NCBI RefSeq assembly: GCF_900129855.1
Contig: NZ_LT670819.1
Span: forward strand, 3,348,001-3,412,000
DNA: 64,000 nt
Direction: 5' to 3'
DNA from: Streptomyces sp. 3214.6
GTDB taxonomy: Bacteria; Actinomycetota; Actinomycetes; Streptomycetales; Streptomycetaceae
The notes below the pieces were generated by a model, which saw nothing but the letters and a program-made list of their open reading frames with translations, did no database searches and was not told where the DNA came from. A program made the translations under genes and the position numbers. Shown here in pieces: positions 8,472 to 16,266 of the stretch. Numbering within the stretch: position 1 is the stretch's first letter; each line of letters opens with the position of its first letter.

Positions 8472-9287
8472 CTAGAAGAGTGTGCCCTCTTCCGGCCCCT
8501 CCAGCTCCTTCAGCAGCTCCGGGCCGTTGTTGCGGACGTTGCTGACGGCCGTGGACACCGGGTAGGCGCGCATCAGGCCGGCCGGCGGGGGTTCGAGGAG
8601 CGGGCGCAGGTCCTCGACGTCGGTGCGCGCCGGGTCCAGCCAGGCGTCCCAGCGGTCCGGGGTGAGCATCAGCGGCATCCGGGGGTGGATGTCGGCGAGG
8701 GCGTGCGGCCCGTCGGCGGGGGCCACGGCGAGCGGGGAGGTCTCCGCCTCGGTCGTGATCACCGAGCAGGTCACCCACCAGGACCGCGGATGGTCGTCGG
8801 GCAGGGTGCGGTCGCGCCAGAACTCGTACAGCCCGGCCATCGCGAAGACCGAGCCGTCGGCCGGGGACACGAAGTAGGGCTGCTTGCGCGGCCGCTTCTT
8901 CTTCCCCTCGACCTCGAGCTCCCGCTCGTCCTTGGCCGTGACCCACTCGTAGTAGCCGTCGGCGGGCACGATGCAGCGCCGGGCGGCGAAGGCACGGCGG
9001 TAGGAGGGCTTCTCGTGGACGGTCTCCGCACGCGCGTTGATCATCCGGGCGCCACCCTCGGGCGTCTTCGCCCAGGAGGGCACCAGCCCCCACTTCAGCT
9101 TGCGCAGCTGGCGAACCGGACGCTGGTCGTCGGCGTCCTTCAAGGGACGGTCGAGGACGGCGTAGACCTCCTTGGTCGGCGCCACGTTGTAGTCGGGCTC
9201 CAAGGTCTCCTCGGGCTCCCACTTGTCGATTCCAAAGACTCCTGCGAGATCCTCGGGCCTGCGACTCGCTGCATACCGTCCGCACAT
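8472..9287 (-). CDS. SRAP-domain (YedK/HMCES) abasic-site crosslinking protein
   Basis: SRAP proteins form a thiazolidine link between their Cys2 and abasic sites in single-stranded DNA, protecting them until repair. The 271-residue product begins M-C-G-R-Y, giving Cys2 after Met removal. It also has the conserved Asn in Y-N-V-A-P-T, the Glu in A-R-A-E-T-V and the His in I-H-P-R-M-P. The ATG at 9287 is fixed by the need for Cys at position 2, so upstream in-frame starts are excluded. It is divergent from the M50-like peptidase gene and heads the likely SRAP-hydrolase operon. Confidence 0.92.
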   Translation of the reverse strand: MCGRYAASRRPEDLAGVFGIDKWEPEETLEPDYNVAPTKEVYAVLDRPLKDADDQRPVRQLRKLKWGLVPSWAKTPEGGARMINARAETVHEKPSYRRAFAARRCIVPADGYYEWVTAKDERELEVEGKKKRPRKQPYFVSPADGSVFAMAGLYEFWRDRTLPDDHPRSWWVTCSVITTEAETSPLAVAPADGPHALADIHPRMPLMLTPDRWDAWLDPARTDVEDLRPLLEPPPAGLMRAYPVSTAVSNVRNNGPELLKELEGPEEGTLF

Positions 9288-9391
9288 ACGTGCCACACTG
9301 CCAGGCCCGCCCGTCACCCGGCCACCACCCCCCAACGACGGCGCTACGCGCCGCGCCTACTGATCTCGCCGAGAGGGAGCCACCACCGAAC

Positions 9392-10114
9392 ATGGACAGC
9401 CTCGCCGCCCTCGCGCTGCCCGACCTGTGGGACCGTCTCGTCGGCACCCAGTCCGACCCCGACCTGTGGGTGGTGATAGCCACCGCGGTCGCGGCCCTCG
9501 CGGTCGTCGTCCCGCACAGCCTCTGGCGCATCTCGCGCAACGCCATCACCATCGCCCACGAGGGCGGCCACGGTCTGGTCGCGCTGCTGACCGGCCGCCG
9601 GCTCACCGGGATACGTCTGCACTCCGACACCAGCGGCCTGACCGTCAGCCGCGGCAAGCCGCACGGCCTCGGCATGATCCTCACGGCGGCCGCCGGCTAC
9701 ACCGCCCCGCCGCTGCTCGGCCTGGGCGGCGCCGCCCTCCTCGGCGCCGGCCGCATCACCCTCCTGCTGTGGGTGGCGACGGCCCTCCTGGTGGTGATGC
9801 TGGTGATGATCCGCAACGCGTACGGCGCCCTGACGGTGCTCCTCACCGGCGGCACCTTCCTGCTGGTCTCCTGGCTGGCCGGCCCCCAGGTGCAGGCGGC
9901 CTTCGCGTACGCGGTGGTGTGGTTCCTGCTGCTCGGCGGCGTCCGCCCGGCCTTCGAACTCCAGGCGAAGCGCTCGCGCGGCGGAGCGGGCGACTCGGAC
10001 GCCGACCAGCTGTCCCGGCTGACCCATGTGCCGGCGGGCCTGTGGCTGTTCCTCTTCCACGCGGTGAGTCTGTGCGCCCTGATGGGCGGCGGCAGGTGGC
10101 TGCTGGCCCTGTGA
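9392..10114 (+). CDS. M50-family membrane metallopeptidase-like protein
   Basis: The 240-residue product is an integral membrane protein with about six hydrophobic segments. A zinc-binding H-E-G-G-H motif sits at residues 56-60 at the membrane edge, as in site-2-protease relatives. The glycine-rich loop after it and later segments (G-L-G-M-I-L-T-A-A-A-G-Y) fit the M50B type. The substrate is unknown. The ATG at 9392 follows a GAGAGGGAG-like site and is the first start that gives the typical N-terminus. Confidence 0.8.
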   Translation: MDSLAALALPDLWDRLVGTQSDPDLWVVIATAVAALAVVVPHSLWRISRNAITIAHEGGHGLVALLTGRRLTGIRLHSDTSGLTVSRGKPHGLGMILTAAAGYTAPPLLGLGGAALLGAGRITLLLWVATALLVVMLVMIRNAYGALTVLLTGGTFLLVSWLAGPQVQAAFAYAVVWFLLLGGVRPAFELQAKRSRGGAGDSDADQLSRLTHVPAGLWLFLFHAVSLCALMGGGRWLLAL

Positions 10115-10162
10115 CGTCAACGGCGCCGCACTCGGATGTCGGCCGGAGACTAAAGTGGGCGC

Positions 10163-11512
10163 ATGCCCGTGAACCCCGCACACACCGCCCTCTGGCCCGC
10201 CCCGCACGCGAGCGAGGCCGTCGACGCGACGGTCCACGTGCCGGGGTCGAAGTCCGTCACCAACCGCGCCCTCGTCCTCGCCGCCCTCGCCTCCGAGCCC
10301 GGCTGGCTGCGCCGCCCCCTGCGCTCCCGCGACACCCTGTTGATGGCGGCCGCCCTGCGCGAGATGGGCGTCGGCATCGAGGAGACCGTGTCGTCCAGTT
10401 CCTCCGGCGCGGGCAGCCCCGAGGGCACCGGTGAGGCCTGGCGCGTCCTCCCCGCGGGGCTGCGCGGACCGGCCACGGTGGACGTCGGCAACGCCGGCAC
10501 GGTGATGCGTTTCCTGCCGCCGGTGGCCGCCCTCGCCGACGGCCCCGTCCGCTTCGACGGCGACCCGCGCTCCTACGAGCGCCCGCTGAACGGCGTCATC
10601 GACGCGCTGCGCGTCCTCGGCGCCCGGATCGACGACGACGACCGTGGCGCGCTGCCGCTGACCGTGCACGGCTCGGGCGCGCTGGACGGCGGCCCGGTGG
10701 AGATCGACGCCTCCTCGTCGTCCCAGTTCGTGTCGGCGCTGCTGCTGTCCGCCCCCCGCTTCAACCAGGGCGTCGAGGTCCGTCACATCGGCTCCTCGCT
10801 GCCCTCCATGCCGCACATCCGGATGACCGTGGACATGCTGCGCGCAGTCGGCGCCCAGGTGGACACCCCCGAGTCGGGCGGCGAGCCGAACGTCTGGCGG
10901 GTCACGCCGGGCGCCCTCCTCGGCCGGGACCTGACGATCGAGCCGGACCTGTCCAACGCCCAGCCGTTCCTGGCAGCGGCGCTGGTCACCGGCGGCCGGG
11001 TGCTGATCCCGGACTGGCCGGCCCGCACCACCCAGCCGGGTGACCGGCTGCGCGAGATCTTCACCGAGATGGGCGGTTCCTGCGAACTGGCCGACTACGG
11101 CCTGGTCTTCACCGGCTCGGGCTCGATCCACGGCATCGACGTCGACCTGAGCGACGTCGGAGAGCTGACGCCGGGCATCGCGGCGGTCGCCGCCCTCGCG
11201 GACTCCCCGTCCACCCTGCGGGGCGTGTCCCATCTGCGCCTGCACGAGACGGACCGGCTGGCCGCGCTCACCAAGGAGATCAACGAGCTCGGCGGTGACG
11301 TCACCGAGACCGCCGACGGCCTGCACATCCGCCCGCGCCCGCTGCACGGTGGGGTCTTCCACACCTACGACGACCACCGCATGGCGACGGCCGGTGCGAT
11401 CATCGGCCTGGCCGTGGAGGGGGTGCGGATCGAGAACGTGGCGACGACGGCGAAGACCCTGCCGGACTTCCCCGACCTGTGGACCGGCATGCTCGGGGCG
11501 TCCGGGGTATAG
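10163..11512 (+). CDS. aroA: 3-phosphoshikimate 1-carboxyvinyltransferase (EPSP synthase)
   Basis: AroA condenses shikimate-3-phosphate with phosphoenolpyruvate, the sixth step of the shikimate pathway to aromatic amino acids and chorismate. The 449-residue product shows [10 protein letters not shown] near the N-terminus, [26 protein letters not shown] and D-D-H-R-M-A near the C-terminus, all family signatures. A Ser/Gly-rich insertion near residue 80 is a minor oddity. Eleven bases separate its stop from rsgA, indicating co-transcription. Confidence 0.96.
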   Translation: MPVNPAHTALWPAPHASEAVDATVHVPGSKSVTNRALVLAALASEPGWLRRPLRSRDTLLMAAALREMGVGIEETVSSSSSGAGSPEGTGEAWRVLPAGLRGPATVDVGNAGTVMRFLPPVAALADGPVRFDGDPRSYERPLNGVIDALRVLGARIDDDDRGALPLTVHGSGALDGGPVEIDASSSSQFVSALLLSAPRFNQGVEVRHIGSSLPSMPHIRMTVDMLRAVGAQVDTPESGGEPNVWRVTPGALLGRDLTIEPDLSNAQPFLAAALVTGGRVLIPDWPARTTQPGDRLREIFTEMGGSCELADYGLVFTGSGSIHGIDVDLSDVGELTPGIAAVAALADSPSTLRGVSHLRLHETDRLAALTKEINELGGDVTETADGLHIRPRPLHGGVFHTYDDHRMATAGAIIGLAVEGVRIENVATTAKTLPDFPDLWTGMLGASGV

Positions 11513-11523
11513 GGACCTTCGCC

Positions 11524-12534
11524 ATGCGCCGCTACGGCAAGCACACCGACGAGGACGACATCCGCAGCCGCCCCAACCGCAAGGGCAACCGGCCTCGTAC
11601 GCACATCCGGCCCAAGCACGAGGACTCCGTCGAGGGCATGGTCCTCACCGTCGACCGGGGCCGGCTGACCTGCCTCGTCGAGGACCGTGTCGTCCTGGCG
11701 ATGAAGGCCCGTGAACTGGGCCGCAAGGCCGCGGTCGTGGGCGACCGGGTCTCCCTGGTCGGCGATCTCTCCGGCAAGAAGGACACCCTCGCCCGCATCG
11801 TCCGCATCGCGGAGCGCACCTCGGTGCTCCGCCGCACCGCGGATGACGACGACCCCTACGAGCGGGTCGTCGTCGCCAACGCCGACCAGCTCGCCGTCGT
11901 CACCGCCCTGGCCGACCCGGAGCCGCGCCCCCGTCTGATCGACCGCTGCCTGGTGGCGGCCTTCGACGGCGGTCTGACCCCGCTGCTGGTGATGACGAAG
12001 TCGGACCTGGCGTCGCCGGACAAACTGCTGGAGCTGTACGGCCACCTCGACATCCCGTACGTCGTCACCAGCCGTGAGGAGCTGGAGAGCGGCGACGCGG
12101 CGGAGCGGGTGCGCGAGCAGCTGGCCGGGCGGATCACGGCGTTCGTCGGTCATTCCGGCGTCGGCAAGACGACCCTGGTGAACGCGCTGGTGCCGCAGGA
12201 GCGGCGGCGGGTGACCGGCCATGTGAACGCGGTGACCGGCCGCGGCCGCCACACCACGACCTCGGCACTGGCGCTGCCCCTGGCGGGCACGGACGACTGG
12301 GTGATCGACACCCCGGGCATCCGGTCCTTCGGCCTGCACCACGTCGACCCGTCCCGGGTGATCCACGCCTTCCCCGATCTGGAGCCGGGCACCGAGGGCT
12401 GCCCGCGCGCGTGCAGTCACGACGAGCCGGACTGCGCGCTGGACGCATGGGTGGCCGAGGGCCACGCCGACCCGGCGCGGCTGTACTCCCTGCGCCGGCT
12501 GCTCTCCACGCGTGAGCGCACGGAAGGCGACTGA
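11524..12534 (+). CDS. rsgA: Ribosome small-subunit-dependent GTPase RsgA
   Basis: RsgA is a late 30S assembly factor. The 336-residue protein has an OB-fold N-terminus and a circularly permuted GTPase domain in which T-K-S-D (residues 158-161, G4) precedes the P-loop G-H-S-G-V-G-K-T-T (about 209-217, G1) and D-T-P-G (262-265, G3). A C-terminal zinc knuckle C-P-R-A-C-S-H with a later Cys is present. The ATG at 11524 is chosen because the upstream in-frame start lies inside aroA. Confidence 0.93.
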   Translation: MRRYGKHTDEDDIRSRPNRKGNRPRTHIRPKHEDSVEGMVLTVDRGRLTCLVEDRVVLAMKARELGRKAAVVGDRVSLVGDLSGKKDTLARIVRIAERTSVLRRTADDDDPYERVVVANADQLAVVTALADPEPRPRLIDRCLVAAFDGGLTPLLVMTKSDLASPDKLLELYGHLDIPYVVTSREELESGDAAERVREQLAGRITAFVGHSGVGKTTLVNALVPQERRRVTGHVNAVTGRGRHTTTSALALPLAGTDDWVIDTPGIRSFGLHHVDPSRVIHAFPDLEPGTEGCPRACSHDEPDCALDAWVAEGHADPARLYSLRRLLSTRERTEGD

Positions 12535-12620
12535 CCACCGCGTTGTTTGCGTGGGCCCGAGTCCGGTAAGTGCATACTCGCACCGAGCCGGACCGGGCCG
12601 GACCAACGGAGGGACAGCAC

Positions 12621-12944
12621 ATGGCGTGGCTGCTGGTCGTCGTGGCCGGATTGCTCGAGACCGGTTTCGCCGTCTGTCTCAAGCTGTCCCACGGCTTCAC
12701 CAGGCTCTGGCCGACCATCGCTTTCTGCGCGTTCGCCCTGGGCAGCTTCGGCCTGCTGACGCTCTCCCTGAAGAAACTCGACGTGGGGCCGGCCTACGCT
12801 GTGTGGACGGGCATCGGCGCGGCGGGCACCGCGATCTACGGCATGGTGTTCCTCGGCGACCTGGTGTCGGTCCTGAAGATCGTCTCGATCAGCCTGGTGA
12901 TCATGGGGGTGATCGGCCTACAGCTGTCGGGCTCCGCTCACTAG
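12621..12944 (+). CDS. sugE: SMR-family exporter of the SugE/Gdx (guanidinium) type
   Basis: The 107-residue, four-helix protein belongs to the small multidrug resistance family. The conserved membrane Glu is at position 14 (G-L-L-E-T-G), and V-G-P-A-Y-A-V-W-T-G-I-G-A-A-G-T-A and the L-K-L-S-H-G-F-T-R segment place it in the SugE/Gdx branch, whose members exchange guanidinium for protons. A strong GGAGG site precedes the ATG at 12621. I looked for a guanidine riboswitch in the roughly 85-base leader and could not identify one. A convergent TetR-type regulator lies just downstream. Confidence 0.85.
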   Translation: MAWLLVVVAGLLETGFAVCLKLSHGFTRLWPTIAFCAFALGSFGLLTLSLKKLDVGPAYAVWTGIGAAGTAIYGMVFLGDLVSVLKIVSISLVIMGVIGLQLSGSAH

Positions 12945-12955
12945 GACACCAGGCG

Positions 12956-13567
12956 CTACGCCTTGAACTGCCGGTGCAGCGCCCCCCGCACCAGTTCCGC
13001 GACCCCGTCCTCTCCCGGCGGCGGCACGGACAGGCAGGACAGGGCTAGGCGGACGGCGAGTTCGCAGGAGCGGGCCAGGTCGGCGGCGTCGGCCCGGACG
13101 GCGCCGGGCCCGGAGAGCACCGCCACGGCCCGGTCGCGGACGGCGCCCACGAGGTCGCCGGGAGAGGGCAGCGGCCCGTCCGCCCGCCGCTGCGCCGGCA
13201 CGGCGGAGGATGAGGGCACCGCCGAGAGCGTCGGCGCGGGCAGGCGCTCGCTCCAGAAGCCCGTGAGGACGGCCCGCACGAGGTCGTTCTCGCGGGCGGC
13301 GGAGGTAGTCCACTCGGCGGTCGCGGTGAGCCGTTCCCGGGCGTCGCCGTGCACGGCCAGCGCCCGCTCGACCCCGGCGAGGTACCCGTCGGCCTCGCGC
13401 CGGACAAGGGCCCTGGCCAGGCCTTCCTTGCTCCCGAACTCGTTGTACAGCGTCTGCCGGGACACCCCGGCCGCGGCGGCGACGTCCACCATCCGCACTG
13501 CGGGCCACGGCCGTTGCTCAAGCGCCTTGAAGGCGGCGTCCAGTAGGGATTCCCGCGCTGCAGGCAT
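12956..13567 (-). CDS. TetR-family transcriptional regulator
   Basis: The 203-residue product has a typical N-terminal TetR helix-turn-helix (V-R-M-V-D-V-A-A-A-A-G-V-S-R-Q-T-L-Y, then F-G-S-K-E) and a divergent ligand-binding C-terminal part. Two adjacent ATGs (13570 and 13567) follow a GGAGG. The second gives better spacing and is used here. It converges on the sugE-type gene with 11 bases between stops, so a regulatory link is possible but not shown. Confidence 0.85.
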   Translation of the reverse strand: MPAARESLLDAAFKALEQRPWPAVRMVDVAAAAGVSRQTLYNEFGSKEGLARALVRREADGYLAGVERALAVHGDARERLTATAEWTTSAARENDLVRAVLTGFWSERLPAPTLSAVPSSSAVPAQRRADGPLPSPGDLVGAVRDRAVAVLSGPGAVRADAADLARSCELAVRLALSCLSVPPPGEDGVAELVRGALHRQFKA

Positions 13568-13710
13568 CATCGCCTCCCTGGGGCGAGCGGCTTGGTGCCC
13601 AGGTTTGACGCGCACGGGGGCACTGTCAAGGGTTCGCGGGGGCCGAAGGCGCCTGTCCGCACTCCGGCCGGGTGTGGCCCCGTCCTTCCCTGCCGGATAC
13701 GGTTCGTCCC

Positions 13711-14511
13711 ATGCCGGACTACCTCGACGACCTCCGTCTCGCGCACGTCCTCGCGGACGCCGCCGACGCCGCGACCATGGCCCGTTTCAAGGCCCTCGAC
13801 CTCAAGGTCGAGACGAAACCGGACATGACCCCGGTGAGCGAGGCCGACAAGGCCGCCGAGGAACTGATCCGCGGCCAGCTCCAGCGGGCCCGTCCGCGGG
13901 ACGCGATCCTGGGCGAGGAGTACGGCATCGAGGGCACCGGCCCCCGCCGCTGGGTGATCGACCCGATCGACGGCACGAAGAACTACGTACGAGGCGTGCC
14001 CGTCTGGGCCACGCTCATCTCGCTGATGGAAGCCGGCGAGGACGGTTTCCAGCCCGTCGTCGGCGTGGTCTCCGCGCCCGCGCTGGGCCGGCGCTGGTGG
14101 GCCGCGAAGGGCTACGGCGCCTTCAGCGGCCGCAGCCTCGCCGCCGCGAGCCGCCTGCATGTCTCCCGCGTCTCGAAGCTCTCCGACGCCTCCTTCGCGT
14201 ACTCCTCGCTCACCGGCTGGGAGGAGCGCGGACACCTGAACGGCTTCCTCGACCTGACCCGCGAGGTGTGGCGCACGCGCGCGTACGGCGACTTCTGGCC
14301 GTACATGATGGTCGCCGAGGGCTCGGTCGACCTGTGCGCGGAACCCGAGCTCTCCCTCTGGGACATGGCGGCCACGGCGATCGTCGTGACGGAGGCCGGC
14401 GGCGCCTTCACGGGCCTCGACGGCCGCCCGGGCCCGCACAGCGGCAACGCGGCCGCCTCGAACGGCCTGCTCCACGACGAACTGCTGGGCTATCTCAACG
14501 AGCGACACTGA
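13711..14511 (+). CDS. hisN: Histidinol-phosphatase, inositol-monophosphatase type
   Basis: The 266-residue enzyme is of the IMPase fold used by actinobacteria for the histidinol-phosphate dephosphorylation step of histidine synthesis. Metal-binding motifs are complete: G-E-E-Y-G, D-P-I-D-G-T-K-N and W-D-M-A-A, plus S-E-A-D-K near the N-terminus. Activity on other sugar or inositol phosphates cannot be excluded from sequence alone. Position between a TetR gene and a CBS gene matches Streptomyces hisN. Confidence 0.88.
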   Translation: MPDYLDDLRLAHVLADAADAATMARFKALDLKVETKPDMTPVSEADKAAEELIRGQLQRARPRDAILGEEYGIEGTGPRRWVIDPIDGTKNYVRGVPVWATLISLMEAGEDGFQPVVGVVSAPALGRRWWAAKGYGAFSGRSLAAASRLHVSRVSKLSDASFAYSSLTGWEERGHLNGFLDLTREVWRTRAYGDFWPYMMVAEGSVDLCAEPELSLWDMAATAIVVTEAGGAFTGLDGRPGPHSGNAAASNGLLHDELLGYLNERH

Positions 14512-14712
14512 ACCTCACTCGTGTGAACATCGCACCGGAGGCCCACAGATGAGCGCGTGCGCCCTCAATTGGACACGCGCGCCCTCTTGTTGACCCGTGC
14601 TTTACCTGCGACTCTGGGCTCACCCTCATTTGTGAACTTGTGCAGTCCCCGAGAGGTGCCCCCGGCGCCCGCCTCGAACTGCCAGGGATTCGTAGGAGGT
14701 GACTCCGAACCC

Positions 14713-15105
14713 ATGCTCGTCCGCGACGCCATGAGCACGGTGGTCCTCACCATCGGCCCCGCACACACCCTCCGTCAGGCCGCCGCCCTGATGTCCGCCC
14801 GTCGCGTCGGCGCGGCCATCGTCCTGGACCCGGACGCCGGCGGCATCGGCATCCTCACCGAACGAGACATCCTCAACTCCGTCGGCCTGGGCCAGGATCC
14901 GGACACCGAACGCACCGACGCCCACACCACCAACGACGTCGTCTTCGCCGCCCCGAACTGGACCCTGGAGGAGGCGGCCCGGGCCATGGCCCACGGCGGC
15001 TTCCGCCATCTGATCGTCCTCGACCGCGACGGCCCGGCCGGCATCGTCTCGGTCCGCGACATCATCCGCTGCTGGGCGCCCGCCCGACAGCAGGTACCGG
15101 CCTGA
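14713..15105 (+). CDS. CBS-pair domain protein
   Basis: The 130-residue protein is essentially two CBS motifs (M-L-V-R-D-A-M-S-T-V and T-N-D-V-V-F-A-A-P), each ending in a G-I-L-T-E-R-D or G-I-V-S-V-R-D signature, forming one Bateman module. Such stand-alone modules bind adenosyl ligands; the partner here is unknown. The ATG at 14713 follows AGGAGGT. The 201-base gap upstream holds a TTGACC hexamer near 14589 but no convincing -10. Confidence 0.83.
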   Translation: MLVRDAMSTVVLTIGPAHTLRQAAALMSARRVGAAIVLDPDAGGIGILTERDILNSVGLGQDPDTERTDAHTTNDVVFAAPNWTLEEAARAMAHGGFRHLIVLDRDGPAGIVSVRDIIRCWAPARQQVPA

Positions 15106-15249
15106 GCACACCCCGAGCACCCGGCGGCCCACCGCCCGCCCAGCCACGAAAACAGCCCCGAGCCCGACTCTGGACTTACTCCAATTCGAGATCAGCTCTA
15201 AAGTCACACCCATTCGGGACCTGGTCCGGCTAGCTGTTAGGCTGGAATC

Positions 15250-15666
15250 ATGAGTGACCTTCTGGAACGGCTGCGCGGGCGCGGATGGCGTATGACCGCG
15301 CAGCGGCGCGTCGTGGCCGAGGTGCTCGACGGCGAACACGTCCACCTGACCGCCGAGGAAGTGCACGCCAGGGCTGTCGTCCGGCTGCCCGAGATCTCCC
15401 GGGCGACCGTCTACAACACACTCGGCGAGCTGGTCTCCCTCGGCGAGGTGCTCGAGGTCGCCACCGACAAACGAGCCAAGCGCTACGACCCGAACGCACA
15501 CCGCCCGCACCACCACCTGGTGTGCGCCCAGTGCGGCGCGATCAAGGACGTCCACCCGAGCGGCAACCCGCTGGCCGACCTCCCCGACTCGGAACGCTTC
15601 GGGTTCGCGGTCTCGGACGTCGAGGTGACGTACCGCGGCATCTGCCCGGCCTGCGCGGCGGCGTAA
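15250..15666 (+). CDS. catR: Fur-family metal- or peroxide-responsive regulator, CatR-like
   Basis: The 138-residue protein has the Fur winged helix (T-A-Q-R-R-V-V-A-E-V-L and A-T-V-Y-N-T-L-G-E-L), the His cluster H-R-P-H-H-H-L, and two zinc-binding C-x2-C pairs (C92/C95 and C133/C136). Its place next to the hisN and CBS genes matches the peroxide-responsive regulator CatR of S. coelicolor, which represses catalase. That assignment rests on synteny and is less certain than family membership. No catalase gene lies in this window. Confidence 0.78.
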   Translation: MSDLLERLRGRGWRMTAQRRVVAEVLDGEHVHLTAEEVHARAVVRLPEISRATVYNTLGELVSLGEVLEVATDKRAKRYDPNAHRPHHHLVCAQCGAIKDVHPSGNPLADLPDSERFGFAVSDVEVTYRGICPACAAA

Positions 15667-15729
15667 CACCCCGGGGGTTCGGCGCGACGGGTTCCCCCTT
15701 GCTGCGCATCGCGGGGGGGCCCGAGCCCG

Positions 15730-15876
15730 CTGTCCGACGACGTGGACGCGGGGGTGGCCCTGCTGCGGGCCTGCATCCGCACGGTGAACACGTACTTCGT
15801 CTCGGACTACAAGAAGGACCCGGCGATCGTCGCCTACCTGGCGAAGCTCCTGAAGATCGACGAGGCACACGACTGA
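15730..15876 (+). pseudogene. Possible C-terminal gene remnant
   Basis: An open frame encodes about 48 residues ending with a coding-like stretch (R-T-V-N-T-Y-F-V-S-D-Y-K-K-D-P, then I-V-A-Y-L-A-K-L-L-K) before a TGA at 15874. Codon use with G/C third positions looks genuine, but the upstream sequence is a G-run without a good start or ribosome site. A GTG at 15742 would give 44 residues. I do not recognise the family. It may be the tail of a decayed gene or a small real gene. Confidence 0.4.
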
Positions 15877-15904
15877 GGGCCGGAACCCTTTCGGATTCCG
15901 GCCC
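15877..15904 (-). terminator. Terminator downstream of initiator tRNA copy 1
   Basis: A perfect 9-bp inverted repeat, GGGCCGGAA with TTCCGGCCC, lies just 3' of the minus-strand tRNA. It also follows the plus-strand remnant ORF immediately, so it may serve both strands. Confidence 0.7.
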
Positions 15905-15915
15905 CCGGCCTTCAG

Positions 15916-15989
15916 TAGCGGGGACAGGATTTGAACCTGCGACCTCTGGGTTATGAGCCCAGCGAGCTACCGAGCTGCTCCACCCCGCG
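15916..15989 (-). tRNA. Initiator tRNA-fMet (anticodon CAT), copy 1
   Basis: The 74-nt gene folds as a standard cloverleaf. The anticodon loop is CTCATAA, and the anticodon stem has the three G:C pairs (CTGGG/CCCAG) typical of initiators. Positions 1 and 72 are C and A, unpaired, another initiator hallmark. CCA is not encoded. It is identical to the copy at 18309-18382. Confidence 0.96.
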
Positions 15990-16133
15990 TCGATGAATGC
16001 AACGTTACGTGAAGCCAACCCACAAAGGCAAATCAATAAGCCGGACCCCCACCTGCACCTACATTTCGCAGGCCAGGACAGACAGCCGACCCGCCACCTC
16101 AGCCGGCCCCGCACAACCAGTCGGTCCCGCAAC

Positions 16134-16205
16134 CAGCCCGTCCGGCGCTTGAGGACGAGGCCCCTTCAGGGCCGACAGCAGGGGTCTGGGGGCGGCAGCC
16201 CCAGG
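16134..16205. repeat. Streptomyces-type intergenic repeat (CCGTCCGGCGCTTGAGGACG)
   Basis: The block runs through GTCCGGCGCTTGAGGACGAGG and a following GGGTCTGGGGGCGGCAGCCCC hairpin-like segment. I recognise this motif as frequent in Streptomyces intergenic DNA. It lies between tRNA copy 1 and the Sel1 gene, and no gene is visible here. Confidence 0.6.
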
Positions 16206-16266
16206 GCACGGGGCCGCAACCCCGGGTTCCACTCACCCGCGCGGCCAGGGCACCGTAACGGCAGAG

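Noticed and set aside
12535..12620. Guanidine riboswitch before the SugE-type gene
   Set aside because: No ykkC, mini-ykkC or ykkC-III features such as paired ACGR loops could be found in the short leader.
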